From the NCBI GenBank assembly GCA_039630355.1, contig JBCNVF010000061.1:1-33107 (forward strand): DNA of 33,107 bases, in the 5' to 3' direction. Shown here in pieces: positions 8,037-17,845 of the stretch. The translations under genes and the position numbers were made by a program. Position 1 is the first letter of the stretch; every line of letters begins with the position of its first letter. A model generated the notes under the pieces. It saw only the letters and a list, made by a program, of their open reading frames with translations, had not been told where the DNA came from and did no database searches. Source of the stretch: Brevinematia bacterium (GTDB lineage: Bacteria > Spirochaetota > Brevinematia > DTOW01).

Positions 8037-8353
8037 TGCCTTTTTCTTCTTGCTTCCCTAAGCCTAGAAGTTTTTTTCTTCTTTCTCTCCTTCAGTATCA
8101 AATCATGAGCTTTATTTATAGTATCAGTTATAGCTATCTTCCAATCGTGATGCTCATGTTGAGCAAAAATCTTAGTGTGATCCACAAATACATCCATTTC
8201 ACATAGAACTGACGATGTTGGAGTAACAGAGATGAAAAAATGAATCTTCGTTACCCTACCTTCAACAAAAGAGAGTTTGTTTAACTTCGCATAAATATGA
8301 CTCTTCACATCCTCAGTCACAATGAAATCTCTACCCTCTATCAGGACCTCCAT
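8033..8353 (-). CDS. hpf: Short ribosome hibernation promoting factor
   Basis: The ATG at 8353 follows a full AGGAGG at six bases and begins MEVLIEGRDFIVTEDVK, the canonical start of the HPF/RaiA/YfiA fold; the 16 extra codons open upstream are not used. The 106-residue length marks the short form without the dimerising C-terminal domain of long HPF. The tail is strongly basic (ERKKKKTSRLREARRKRQ), as expected for binding the 30S decoding site. Short HPF binds ribosomes in stationary phase to inactivate and protect them. It is first in the hpf-hprK-ptsH operon, an order known near rpoN in other bacteria; rpoN is not here. Confidence 0.88.
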   Translation of the reverse strand: MEVLIEGRDFIVTEDVKSHIYAKLNKLSFVEGRVTKIHFFISVTPTSSVLCEMDVFVDHTKIFAQHEHHDWKIAITDTINKAHDLILKERKKKKTSRLREARRKRQ

Positions 8354-8384
8354 ATCTATCCTCCTATTATATATCCTAAATATC

Positions 8385-8430
8385 AAGAAACTTTCTTTCA
8401 ACAGTTTCTTTCTGAAGTTTGGTCAGAAAT
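8385..8430. promoter_or_regulatory. Inverted repeats upstream of hpf, possible operator
   Basis: Two perfect palindromic sites lie 30-75 bases before the hpf ATG. AAGAAACT (8385-8392) pairs with AGTTTCTT (8404-8411), and TTTCTGA (8410-8416) pairs with TCAGAAA (8424-8430) across seven bases. TCAGAAA recurs at 8453-8459. A TATAAT hexamer (complement of 8366-8371) lies next to the hpf ribosome site but has no -35 at a normal distance. Binding by a regulator is an inference. Confidence 0.35.
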
Positions 8431-8544
8431 TTGATACTTCTTGAAGAGCGTTCAGAAAACCCAACAAGTTTCTCATAGCTACCCAACAATGGCATCTGCA
8501 TCAAATATATAACACCTCAATACCTACTCCTTCCAACTTTTACT

Positions 8545-11500
8545 TTAAAAAGTTACTCTCAGGTTAATCCCAACTTCTATTCCAGAAACCACTTCAAAAA
8601 ACTTCTCCTTTGCCTCATCGTTTTCAACATACATCTCGGACATCTGAACCGCTAAAAGCTTTAGATAAGCCAGAAACTTGAAAAAATCCGAGAAATTTAC
8701 CCCAGTCTCGTGGTAGAAGTTTAGTTCAAAAGCCCTCCTCTTGGAACTTGGAAACTTGTTGTTGTTATACCATGGAAATTCAGAGTAGAGACTAAGTTCC
8801 TCCTTGTTCTCTATTATTGAGTTAGCTTTAATCTTCACTAAAAACAGATCAATATCACTCTCCGTGGGAAACAGAAAAGAGTAAGAGAATCTAAAATTAT
8901 GAGACACTAAACTTAAGAGAGACTGTGGCGAAGTAAGACCTATTCCAAAATTAGTGTAAAACGAAGGTAAGTTAGTTATCACATCCTGATAAGAATAGGT
9001 AAGAGCGTAAGAAATCAAAAAGTTCTGCTGTGTGCTAACAATTCCAGAAAATGAAAAAGAAAAATTCACTTTATCCATCATTGTCAACGAGTTGAGATTC
9101 TCATCCCTAGAAAAAGTAAAACTAACAGCTATATCGTTTACTGACACATTAGTAGTTCTTCTAAATATAAACCAATCAAGTTTGTATATCGGAATATAGG
9201 ACACCGCTGTAACTAAAACTTTCGTTGACTGTCTGAAACTGCTCAGCTCCCTCACGGTAGTGGTTGAGTAGTCAAAGGTATAACTTCTTGGTATTAGACT
9301 CAAAAGTATATTTTCAGTCTGCTGTAACGATATAGAAATCCCGGAAGAAGTAAACTGATTCACAACACTTCTTACATTGTAAAGGTTGGATACAAAAACC
9401 AGAGCATTGCTAAGGTTTTCATAACCAAACAATCCCGAATATTCGTAGAAAGGTATAGCTACTACGCCTCTATAAAGATTGTTCGTGTAAAAGTCATACC
9501 ACTTAAGCTCGTAGTTCACCAAATTTGCGGAAAATGTTGTATTCAATGAGGAATTCAGCGAGACCGAATTAAATATAAACCTGTTGATCATGAAATCAAG
9601 CTTATACGTCACCTTACCAATCATCTGAGTATCTCTGAAGAGAGAATTTGAAACTTCCCTAAAGTTAAAATCTTTAAACTCATAAACAGGAGTTATGTAA
9701 AAGTTAACAGTTTTGAAAAGGTTAGCAAGAGAAATTGACAACGTATCACTCTCATATACCTCCTTCCTCCTACCTCTTTCCTTAAACCCTTCGGATAAGA
9801 GAACCAAAGAATAATAATTCCTCTGAAAAACCGAAGATTCTGAAATTTCCTCAACAAACGGAATAACGTTCGTTTCAGTAAAATCAAATGTCTCCGAGTG
9901 CTTGAAGGAATTATTCACACTTAAAAAAGAGTGATTGAAGAATGAATCCAGAGATAGCGAGTATATCCAGTTTTGATACGAGGGAGAGTGGAAATAGTAA
10001 ATATTGTTAGTCGTAGTATTATAGTTTTTCGCAGAGTAACTTGACGAGAGAGTAAGTGTATTTTTCAAGGAGAAGTATTTCTCAACGAATGGAACAGTAT
10101 AAGAGACAATTCCCTGCGAATCAAGACCTATCTCTTCGGAAAGCATATTATGCATCACCAAGTTAGTTCCTATTGTAACCAGACCATTTTGGGATAAAGA
10201 TACGTATCTGTCTGAGAAAGAATACGATATAGAAGGAAGAAAGGCAATATTGTGCTTTGAGGCTAGAGAGTATCTAAAAGCCCTTGTGATATTGTCATAG
10301 AGTAAATATTCTGGTAGAGTCGGATCTTTTGAAGAGGTATCTCTTGATAGGGAGAAAGAATGATTTAGTCCAAGATATTTTAGAAAATCGGAAGAATAGT
10401 AGTAGGTGAAAGTAAATATATTAGCATTATCCTTTCCACCAGTACCCCTAAAGTTTGGAAAAATGTTTTCCAGTAAGAAGGTTACATAAGGATTTGAGAG
10501 AACAGGGAAACCTAGAAGTCTAAGTTCGTCAGCATAGGAGAGTAAGAAAGAAGAATTCAGTGCACTACTTACATACCAATTCACACCCGTCAGAAATAGT
10601 TCGTTAAACCATATCTCTCCAGTGTTTGAAGGCTCTGTTGAGTTTGTATTAACCCTTACCCCAAGTTCTATGGAGTTGATGTCCCTTACTGAAGGAAATC
10701 CAACTATAGTCGGAAGCACAACATCATAAACATTGTTGTTAATAATGAGTCTATAATCCTCCCTTATCCTTATCTCTAACCTATTCCAATAGTCCTTTCT
10801 TAACCTGTCCATCGGTATGAGAAACTCAAACCAATCCTTCTCCTTAGTCACTAGTTTTATCACTATACTTTCATCAGAGAAAGTATCGTTCCCCAGCTTT
10901 ATAGGTAGCCCCATTTCATTTTTGGTAGGAATGAAAATATACATTACAAGCTTGGAATATGGAGAAAAATTCTGAGATGCATTAAACCTTATTGATACCA
11001 AAGCTTCCCTACCCCCCTGGTAGGGTGAGAAATTTGTATTTATTGGCACATTGGAAAGACTGTAGGTCACCCTAAGCGAAGTCTCATCTATTGATTTCGC
11101 CTCAGATATTGACATTCCGCTAGTCCCATGCAGGTGAGAGTATTCTTGAAGTCTCTCCTTTTCCTCTGCAGTCTTTGCCTCAATGTTAAAAAACCTGTTT
11201 CTAAGATATAACGGTGAATCGTAAACAGAGATACTTGTAGAATTTATCTGATAAGGCGCAGATACTATTATTCCATCTACCTTATAAACAGGAGTAGTTC
11301 TAAATTTCAATTGGATCTCATCTATAAGCACTCTTCCCTTATCTCCAGCCAGTTTTTTCAAGATTAGTCTAACCATGTAGGTTTTCTTCAGTATTTCCAG
11401 CTCAGACGATGTCAGGGTCCTAAGCTTAAGCACTAACTGCTTCCAACCACTCCCCTCTAAAGTGTTTGAGAGGGAAATAAAGTTCTCGTTAGTATCTAAC

Positions 11501-14211
11501 CTCCCGTTTTTATCCAAATCCTCGGTATCTATCCTACCGTTTCCACTGCCTCTCCTACCACCACCTATCCTGGTCATCACGGTATTATCAACAGGATTAT
11601 TAAACTCAAAGCCATTTTGCGAAGTAGTAACTTCGTAATCCAACTTACCATCACCATCCAAATCTTCCGAAAATCTACCAAGCTGGAGTATAAATAAAAC
11701 AGAATTAGTGTTGTTATCATCATAGCTATTATCTCTATCATTATCCATTTGGATCTTGTAAGATACAATGATCTCGCTTAGATCTGAAAGGTCAAGCCCT
11801 GATGGATTTACAGATAACATCACTCCAACCCACTCACCACCCGAGAATTCGTAGTCAAGAACTAAGGAATACTGAGAAACATTTGGGAAGTCTCCCAAAC
11901 TCAGTCTACCGCCTCCTACTATATAGGGACCAGCTTTCTGAGAGTAAGGTAGAATCTGTTCAGATGGGAGAGACCAATTGTAGGACATCAGCGTAAAAGA
12001 TTCGTTGGCATAGTATTGCCTGTAGTCTTTATAGTAAATCATACCCCTGTTAGTATAGTAGCAACCGTCAGTAGTAGAAGGAGAAGCTAAATACCAAGCA
12101 TCTTCATCCTTACTTAAAAGAAGTGACTTTTTACCACTCTCAAAGTCCTCAACTATCGCAGAACCAAAAGAGTTGGGATTAACAACAGAAAATGCATACT
12201 CTAAGTCAATATAACTTGTGAATTTATCACTCTTTACACCGAATAAATTCTTGAAATCCACCCTATTGATCACAGAGGTTATTAGCCCTGCTTCGGGACT
12301 TGAGGTTCCTATCCTAGGAGCAATCCCACCACTTTGTGATGTCCAAAACCCCGTTGAAAGCTTTAGCATAGAAAAGTCCAAAAGTTGATACTCAGATACT
12401 GCCCCGAGAGATATTTTCTGACTCCCACCAAAAAAAGGCCTATACTCATAAGAAATCTCCACTTTATCACCCTCACTTATCAAAGTCGGATCCTTAAAAA
12501 CAATCCTTCCTATCGGATATAGTAGAGTATACTTATCCTTTGGCACTAAAACCCCATTTATCCTAACTTCCTCACTATTCTCAACTATATCAAAGTCAAG
12601 CTGATAACTCACCACACTTTCGTAGTATCTAACCCTCATAGTGTAAGTAGATTCCGCATCTAGCGGATCCCTTGTCAAAGTATATATGTTATAGTTTGCA
12701 TTTGTAAGGAAGGGGGTTAAAGAGTTAAACTTTATTCTCCCTTTATTTAGGTCAATAGTGTAATCTGTAGGTAGAAACTGGAGTGGTGATAGGATTGTTG
12801 GATCTTGAGTATAATACACCGTTATCTCAAAAGTATGCGAAAGACTTAACTCGGTGCTTCCTACCAAGTATACATTCTTCAGCTCGTATGGTGAGTAGCC
12901 CACATTCGGATTGAGTAAATAAAGGTAGCTTCTCCCATCACTTCCACTTCCTTTGTAGATATTCGTAGAGAATGTGATTCCTATTCCCGAGTTATGAGTA
13001 TAAAATACTGCCAAAAACCTACTACTCTCAATACTATACTTTAACTCTAACTCACTACTAAACCTATCAAACAAATACTCATCACCGGAGACTAACCTTC
13101 TGAAAGGAATCCCATCAATAAATACTTCAGCATTCTCAGGTGAAGATATTGAAACAAAAACTGCAAGAGACGCAACATCTACATTCCTATCAGGAAGCTT
13201 GAAAAACTTCCTTTTCACGAAGTCAATATCCTTGATCACCTTCTCCGTCACCCTCTTCACGCCCGTAAAGGACCTCTTAGTCGGAATTGTGGTTGAAAGT
13301 GTAGCAATTGCCTCCAACGAAAATTTATCCTTCTTCCCAACAAATTTCACACCCTGAGCTGACTGAGCTATCGCAGTGTAAGCCATATACTTACTAGGAG
13401 TTTTAGAAAACCTCACATCACCAAAGGAAAGTTCCCTAACAAACGGTTTCGTATCTACCGACTTCTGCATTTCCAAACTATGAGTTACAGAAGATTGAGG
13501 CAAAGAAGTTGTTTGTTCAGGTTCCTTATAGGAAACATTAAACCTGTTTATAGCACTTTTCTGATCAAATTCTATATCCACATTCACCTTGTTTCCTATC
13601 TTACTCGTTGACACCACTCTCATATCTTGATTGATGTTGAAGTTCTCTTTTATATAGGAAGATGGTTGGAATGACAAATCTGGTAATTTCTTAATACTTC
13701 CATAAGAGATCCCAAACACTACATTACCCCTAGCAACAACCCTACTTTCAAGTTGCTCAATATCCACAGCAACCACAGGTTTTTCAAGACGATAATACTC
13801 TCTTTTACTCTTCTCTTCTTCCAGAAGCAACTCTTTGAAAAGTTCCTCGTCATAACCAGTCTTATACGACCTTATTTTCTCAGTAATCGCCTCTATCTCT
13901 TCCTCTTTGCTTATCTCATCAACACCAGCTACATAGAGATCATCACCTATCACGTAGTCTAAATGTGAAGGATACTCTTCTATCTCAAACTCTACGTCTG
14001 TTGCTAAAGTAGAAGAAACATCCGTATAAAATGTTTCCAAAGTTAAGTCCGTTGGTTCAACAGACGAACCTCTAGACTCTGACTCTAAGCCATTGTGATT
14101 ATATTCAGGAGTAACCGCATTACTTTCTCCATAAGCAACAATGAAGATCGCTAGTATCAGTAATAAAGCTGTAAGTCCAGTAGGTATAAAGACTGGTATT
14201 ACTTTATTCAT
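8545..14211 (-). CDS. Giant SprA/Sov-like outer-membrane beta-barrel protein
   Basis: The 1888-residue protein starts with a signal peptide (residues 1-30) and has the layout of SprA/Sov, the type 9 secretion translocon of Bacteroidota. Visible landmarks are YLLNPNVGYSPYELKNVYLV and the following DLNKGRIKF at about 428-480, VRINGVLVPKDKYTLLYPIG, then EGDKVEISYEYRPFFGG at 545-595, VEDFESGKK near 687, acidic DxDxDG loops (DLDGDGKLDYE near 850 and DTEDLDKNGRLDTNE near 895), and a beta-rich C-terminal 800 residues full of alternating aromatic strands ending GINLRVTF, with the terminal aromatic expected of a barrel. Bacteroidota SprA is longer, about 2400. No other type 9 component is in the window, so its role as an exporter is inferred. 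The start has a promoter at leaderless distance and no ribosome site. Confidence 0.72.
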   Translation of the reverse strand: MNKVIPVFIPTGLTALLLILAIFIVAYGESNAVTPEYNHNGLESESRGSSVEPTDLTLETFYTDVSSTLATDVEFEIEEYPSHLDYVIGDDLYVAGVDEISKEEEIEAITEKIRSYKTGYDEELFKELLLEEEKSKREYYRLEKPVVAVDIEQLESRVVARGNVVFGISYGSIKKLPDLSFQPSSYIKENFNINQDMRVVSTSKIGNKVNVDIEFDQKSAINRFNVSYKEPEQTTSLPQSSVTHSLEMQKSVDTKPFVRELSFGDVRFSKTPSKYMAYTAIAQSAQGVKFVGKKDKFSLEAIATLSTTIPTKRSFTGVKRVTEKVIKDIDFVKRKFFKLPDRNVDVASLAVFVSISSPENAEVFIDGIPFRRLVSGDEYLFDRFSSELELKYSIESSRFLAVFYTHNSGIGITFSTNIYKGSGSDGRSYLYLLNPNVGYSPYELKNVYLVGSTELSLSHTFEITVYYTQDPTILSPLQFLPTDYTIDLNKGRIKFNSLTPFLTNANYNIYTLTRDPLDAESTYTMRVRYYESVVSYQLDFDIVENSEEVRINGVLVPKDKYTLLYPIGRIVFKDPTLISEGDKVEISYEYRPFFGGSQKISLGAVSEYQLLDFSMLKLSTGFWTSQSGGIAPRIGTSSPEAGLITSVINRVDFKNLFGVKSDKFTSYIDLEYAFSVVNPNSFGSAIVEDFESGKKSLLLSKDEDAWYLASPSTTDGCYYTNRGMIYYKDYRQYYANESFTLMSYNWSLPSEQILPYSQKAGPYIVGGGRLSLGDFPNVSQYSLVLDYEFSGGEWVGVMLSVNPSGLDLSDLSEIIVSYKIQMDNDRDNSYDDNNTNSVLFILQLGRFSEDLDGDGKLDYEVTTSQNGFEFNNPVDNTVMTRIGGGRRGSGNGRIDTEDLDKNGRLDTNENFISLSNTLEGSGWKQLVLKLRTLTSSELEILKKTYMVRLILKKLAGDKGRVLIDEIQLKFRTTPVYKVDGIIVSAPYQINSTSISVYDSPLYLRNRFFNIEAKTAEEKERLQEYSHLHGTSGMSISEAKSIDETSLRVTYSLSNVPINTNFSPYQGGREALVSIRFNASQNFSPYSKLVMYIFIPTKNEMGLPIKLGNDTFSDESIVIKLVTKEKDWFEFLIPMDRLRKDYWNRLEIRIREDYRLIINNNVYDVVLPTIVGFPSVRDINSIELGVRVNTNSTEPSNTGEIWFNELFLTGVNWYVSSALNSSFLLSYADELRLLGFPVLSNPYVTFLLENIFPNFRGTGGKDNANIFTFTYYYSSDFLKYLGLNHSFSLSRDTSSKDPTLPEYLLYDNITRAFRYSLASKHNIAFLPSISYSFSDRYVSLSQNGLVTIGTNLVMHNMLSEEIGLDSQGIVSYTVPFVEKYFSLKNTLTLSSSYSAKNYNTTTNNIYYFHSPSYQNWIYSLSLDSFFNHSFLSVNNSFKHSETFDFTETNVIPFVEEISESSVFQRNYYSLVLLSEGFKERGRRKEVYESDTLSISLANLFKTVNFYITPVYEFKDFNFREVSNSLFRDTQMIGKVTYKLDFMINRFIFNSVSLNSSLNTTFSANLVNYELKWYDFYTNNLYRGVVAIPFYEYSGLFGYENLSNALVFVSNLYNVRSVVNQFTSSGISISLQQTENILLSLIPRSYTFDYSTTTVRELSSFRQSTKVLVTAVSYIPIYKLDWFIFRRTTNVSVNDIAVSFTFSRDENLNSLTMMDKVNFSFSFSGIVSTQQNFLISYALTYSYQDVITNLPSFYTNFGIGLTSPQSLLSLVSHNFRFSYSFLFPTESDIDLFLVKIKANSIIENKEELSLYSEFPWYNNNKFPSSKRRAFELNFYHETGVNFSDFFKFLAYLKLLAVQMSEMYVENDEAKEKFFEVVSGIEVGINLRVTF

Positions 14212-14403
14212 CTAGGAATATTGTATACTTCTACCCTCATTAGATTCAAAAAATCCACTATACCTCTTTCTCAACAAGCATCAAGAGACCTAGCATTAAG
14301 TAAAGTTCTGTAATTGAACAAACACCATCTAGAACCGAAAGAGGTAAGTAAGCGAAAAGTTTGGAATCCCGATTACCCACCTAACGGAAATCGGAATTTA
14401 TTG
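14200..14403 (+). repeat. Intergenic element, copy A
   Basis: The right end is GGAATTTATTG (14393-14403), identical to copy B and the exact reverse complement of the left end of copy E. Within it, CTAGAACCGAA and GTAAGTAAGCGAAAAG match copy C in order, and CTAACGGAAATCGG matches the right part of copies B and C. The left half is more diverged and its boundary near the sprA start codon is uncertain. It fills the gap between mfd and sprA. Confidence 0.6.
14220..14249 (-). promoter_or_regulatory. Promoter of the SprA-like gene, leaderless geometry
   Basis: On the minus strand TTGAAT (14249-14244) and TACAAT (14225-14220) are 18 bases apart. The -10 ends eight bases before the ATG at 14211, so transcription should begin at or one base from the start codon. 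There is no Shine-Dalgarno sequence. The promoter lies in the left part of an intergenic element copy. Confidence 0.55.
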
Positions 14404-14443
14404 CTATACCTCTTTAAGCTCTGAATGTAGGTAACCCACCACC

Positions 14444-17400
14444 TTAGAGAGACTGACTAAATACACTCTCAAGAAACAGGGACACTTGAGAGATCTTGTG
14501 AAAGAGGTTTTCGGAGTCAACCTTAAGTATAACCGCATCCGCTTCGTCCGGTATCATCTCAATATTCCAACTACCCTTATCAATAATCTCTAAAAACCTG
14601 TCAACATCAGGTAAATTGTTCTTACCAAATCTTATGATGATTCCATTTTCGCTATCATAAACTTCCTCAACTTTGAATTTCTTGAGATATAACCTAAATT
14701 TAACAACTTCTGCCAAATTGTATACTCCTTCAGGCACTCTACCATACCTTTCCTTTATTTCGTTAAGAACAAAGTTCACTTGTTTTTCCGTATAGGCTAT
14801 ATTCAACTTAAGCATTATTTCAACTTTCTCATCATCTGGTATCCCCAATTCTTCTGGAAAGACTCTGTCAAACCTGAAGTATACGAGTGGATCAGAGTAA
14901 TCCACCACTTCATCCTCATCCACTCCTTCTTCTAGCATCCGCAAAACCTCAGATAACATCCTGATATAGAAGACATATCCAACAGCATCTATGTTTCCAT
15001 GTTGCTCCTTACCAAGAAGATTTCCAGCTCCTCTAAACTCAAGATCCTTTAGAGCTATCTTGAAACCCGCTCCCAAGTCAGAATGCTCCTCTATTGTGCT
15101 AAGTCTTTTCATCTGTAATTCGCTCATTATATACTTTGACGGATATATAAAGTAGGCATACCCTTCCCTATCCCTCCTGCCTACTCTACCCCTTATCTGA
15201 TGTAGATCCGCAAGACCGAATAAATGCGCATTGTTCACTATTACAGTATTCACATTGGGTATGTCAAGCCCTGACTCAGAAATCGTAGTTGCAACCATTA
15301 CTCTATACTTACCTTCAACAAAGTCAAAAAAAGCATTCTCAATTTCAGTTTTTCCAAGCCTACCGTGCAACACACAAACTTCTCTTTCATTTAAAATACC
15401 TTTGCTACACCCTATTATCCTGTTTTTCAGCTTCTCTATACCTTCTATTTTGTCACTAACCACCAGAATCTGACCGTCTCTTTTAATCTCCCTCTCTATC
15501 GCTTCTCTAATCACCTCATCATTCCATTCAACTATAAAGGTTTTCACTGGCTTGCGACCAACTGGAGCAGTAGCAATCAAGGATATATCCTTTAGGCTAG
15601 CTAAACCCATTCCCAGCGTTCTGGGTATTGGAGTTGCAGACAACATAAGAACATCAACATTCTCCCTACCTTTTAGAATAGCTTCCTTATGTTCAACCCC
15701 AAATTTATGTTCTTCATCAATCACTACAAGACCAAGATTCTTAAACTTGCTAATAACCTTATCATCAATGATCAAGGCATGAGTGCCAATAAGAAGATCA
15801 ACACTTCCATTTGCTACCCCCTCAATAGTTTCCAGAATCTCCTTTTCTTTCCTAAGTCTAGAAATCACTCCTACCCTTACTCCAAAAGGAGATAACCTCT
15901 GAGAGAACGTCTTATAATGTTGTTCCGCAAGAACAGTCGTCGGAACTAAAACCATAACCTGAAAACCGTTTAGAATATGCAAATAAGCTGTCCTGATCGC
16001 TATCTCTGTCTTTCCAAATCCAACATCTCCACATAAAATCCTATCCATCACTTTAGATGACGCAAGATCAAGCTTTATTTCATCAAGAGCCTTGAGTTGA
16101 TCAGGTGTTTCTTCGTAAGGGAAACTGTCCTCTAACATCTCATATTCTTCAAAGTCTATCCTAAGCGGAGTTTTTTTCTGAACCTGTCTTATAGCCTTAA
16201 GCCTCAACAGGTCTCTTGAAAACTTAAGAATACTCTCTCTAACTCTCTTCTTGATATCTTTCCAGTTTCCGCGTCTTAGCGAGCCTAAACTCGGCTTCTC
16301 ACTTCCTATGTATTTACTTAAAAGATTAAAATGTTCGGGTGGAACATATACTACATCACCTTCATCAAACTCAATTCTGGCAAACTCCTTGATATTGCCG
16401 AAATAATTTATCTCCCTTATACCTGCGAATATGCCTATTCCATACCTAGCATGCACAACATAATCCCCCTCCTTTATGTTAGTGAAAAATTGTATCTCTT
16501 TTGATTCCTCAAGAGAAATATCAACCTCCTCAGTCGGATATTCCACGAACTCCCTATTGAAAAGCTCCCTAACAGTTAATACTGCCAATCCACTAATCTC
16601 TAACCCTCTCGGTATATTCAACCCCTCTATAATCCCAACACTACCACCAATTTCACTAGTCCCCGCTAACTCAAGGACATCATTAAATTTATCCCTTGTT
16701 CCTAGAAAAACATACGGAATGTTATACTTACTAAACACAACCTTGGCTTTCTTTGTATACTTCTCGTTCGGTGAAAGAAACACAACACGAGATTCCCTAA
16801 GCTTAGACAATAAATACCTTGACAAAACAGCGTAATTTGGTAGAAACATCTCACCACTTGTGAAAGTAGGGAAAATTCGTAGATGTATATCAGGGAACAC
16901 TATATCCTCGGGTAGCTTAGAAACTACCTCCTCTGGCGTGATGTAGTTTTTACCACCCTCAACTTCAGAATATAACCTCCTGATAGCATCAAGTAACTCC
17001 AAATACTCCTTTTCTAAATTTGTCTTTGAGAGCAAAGAATACACCTTCAAGTTGTTAAAAAGCTCCATAAAGGAGATAGTCGTATTATTCTTCCTAAAGA
17101 GAAGATAGAAATTACTCTCATAAGGAGGAGAAATCTCAACTTCCTCCAGATCCCTTACTATCCTTTGAACTTCTGGATCAAAAAGCCTAATATGAGTAAC
17201 TAAATCAAAGTCTGTTATAACTCTTATCGGCAAATCATAACTCGGAGGAAAAACTTCAAAAACACCTCCTCTGAATGAACACTCTCCATAGTTCCTTACC
17301 TTATTCACTAGCTCATACCCAAAACCTTCCAAAACTTTTCTCACATTTCCAACATTTATACTCTGAGATACCTTCAAAATCAGTGGATCTGATGTCACTA

Positions 17401-17710
17401 TATCCTTAGAGATTGTTCTTAAAAGTAGTGATTCAAGCGTTGCAAATACAAACCGAGGTATGTGTAGAAATGTCTTCTTTATCGTTTCAACTCTCTCTTT
17501 CGCTTTATCAATTGGCGGAACCGATGAAACATAAGGATAGACTCCCAAAGGAGGCAGAATACTAGCTCCCTCAAACAACTTCAAAAAACTCTCTTCAATC
17601 TTGTCAATCCACTCTTCATCAAGAATCACAATTGAGGTTTCTTCACTTTTGTCCAAGAAAAGAAGTTTATACAGACCTTCTATATAACCTTGATCACCCT
17701 CTCTTACCAT
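14444..17710 (-). CDS. mfd: Transcription-repair coupling factor Mfd
   Basis: Mfd removes RNA polymerase stalled at DNA damage and recruits UvrA. The 1088-residue protein has the full order: UvrB-like N-terminal modules (1-400), the CarD-like polymerase-interaction domain (about 410-470, GDYVVHARYGIGIF), the RecG-like translocase with Walker A GDVGFGKTE near 558, DEEH near 663, LSATPIPRT, and the TRG region ending in QIRGRVGRRD near 840, and the C-terminal UvrA-masking domain (from about 930). Length is slightly under the E. coli 1148. The ATG at 17710 has no good ribosome site. A perfect TTGACA (17739-17734) lies upstream, but its only good partner, TAAAAT, is 14 bases away, so I do not call a promoter. 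It is a lone gene between intergenic elements. Confidence 0.95.
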   Translation of the reverse strand: MVREGDQGYIEGLYKLLFLDKSEETSIVILDEEWIDKIEESFLKLFEGASILPPLGVYPYVSSVPPIDKAKERVETIKKTFLHIPRFVFATLESLLLRTISKDIVTSDPLILKVSQSINVGNVRKVLEGFGYELVNKVRNYGECSFRGGVFEVFPPSYDLPIRVITDFDLVTHIRLFDPEVQRIVRDLEEVEISPPYESNFYLLFRKNNTTISFMELFNNLKVYSLLSKTNLEKEYLELLDAIRRLYSEVEGGKNYITPEEVVSKLPEDIVFPDIHLRIFPTFTSGEMFLPNYAVLSRYLLSKLRESRVVFLSPNEKYTKKAKVVFSKYNIPYVFLGTRDKFNDVLELAGTSEIGGSVGIIEGLNIPRGLEISGLAVLTVRELFNREFVEYPTEEVDISLEESKEIQFFTNIKEGDYVVHARYGIGIFAGIREINYFGNIKEFARIEFDEGDVVYVPPEHFNLLSKYIGSEKPSLGSLRRGNWKDIKKRVRESILKFSRDLLRLKAIRQVQKKTPLRIDFEEYEMLEDSFPYEETPDQLKALDEIKLDLASSKVMDRILCGDVGFGKTEIAIRTAYLHILNGFQVMVLVPTTVLAEQHYKTFSQRLSPFGVRVGVISRLRKEKEILETIEGVANGSVDLLIGTHALIIDDKVISKFKNLGLVVIDEEHKFGVEHKEAILKGRENVDVLMLSATPIPRTLGMGLASLKDISLIATAPVGRKPVKTFIVEWNDEVIREAIEREIKRDGQILVVSDKIEGIEKLKNRIIGCSKGILNEREVCVLHGRLGKTEIENAFFDFVEGKYRVMVATTISESGLDIPNVNTVIVNNAHLFGLADLHQIRGRVGRRDREGYAYFIYPSKYIMSELQMKRLSTIEEHSDLGAGFKIALKDLEFRGAGNLLGKEQHGNIDAVGYVFYIRMLSEVLRMLEEGVDEDEVVDYSDPLVYFRFDRVFPEELGIPDDEKVEIMLKLNIAYTEKQVNFVLNEIKERYGRVPEGVYNLAEVVKFRLYLKKFKVEEVYDSENGIIIRFGKNNLPDVDRFLEIIDKGSWNIEMIPDEADAVILKVDSENLFHKISQVSLFLESVFSQSL

Positions 17711-17819
17711 AGAATTTTAAAATTTAAATGCTCTGTCAACCTCTTAGCATCTTCAAACACTAAACTCCTAACCCAGTCTTAGCCAATAAAACCAAAGCTA
17801 ACACAGCCTTTCCACAACC

Positions 17820-17838
17820 TTTCAGTTTCTTACTGAAA
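17820..17838. other. Small stem-loop in the mfd/SDR intergenic region
   Basis: TTTCAGT (17820-17826) and ACTGAAA (17832-17838) form a perfect 7-bp stem with a TTCTT loop. It sits just left of element copy B, upstream of both neighbouring genes. No T-run follows, so it is not a typical terminator. The 17711-17845 stretch otherwise shows nothing I can name. Confidence 0.4.
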
Positions 17839-17845
17839 CTAAGTA

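Noticed and set aside
17714-17739. TTGACA/TAAAAT as the mfd promoter
   Set aside because: The spacer is only 14 bases and the -10 ends three bases before the ATG; too tight to support.
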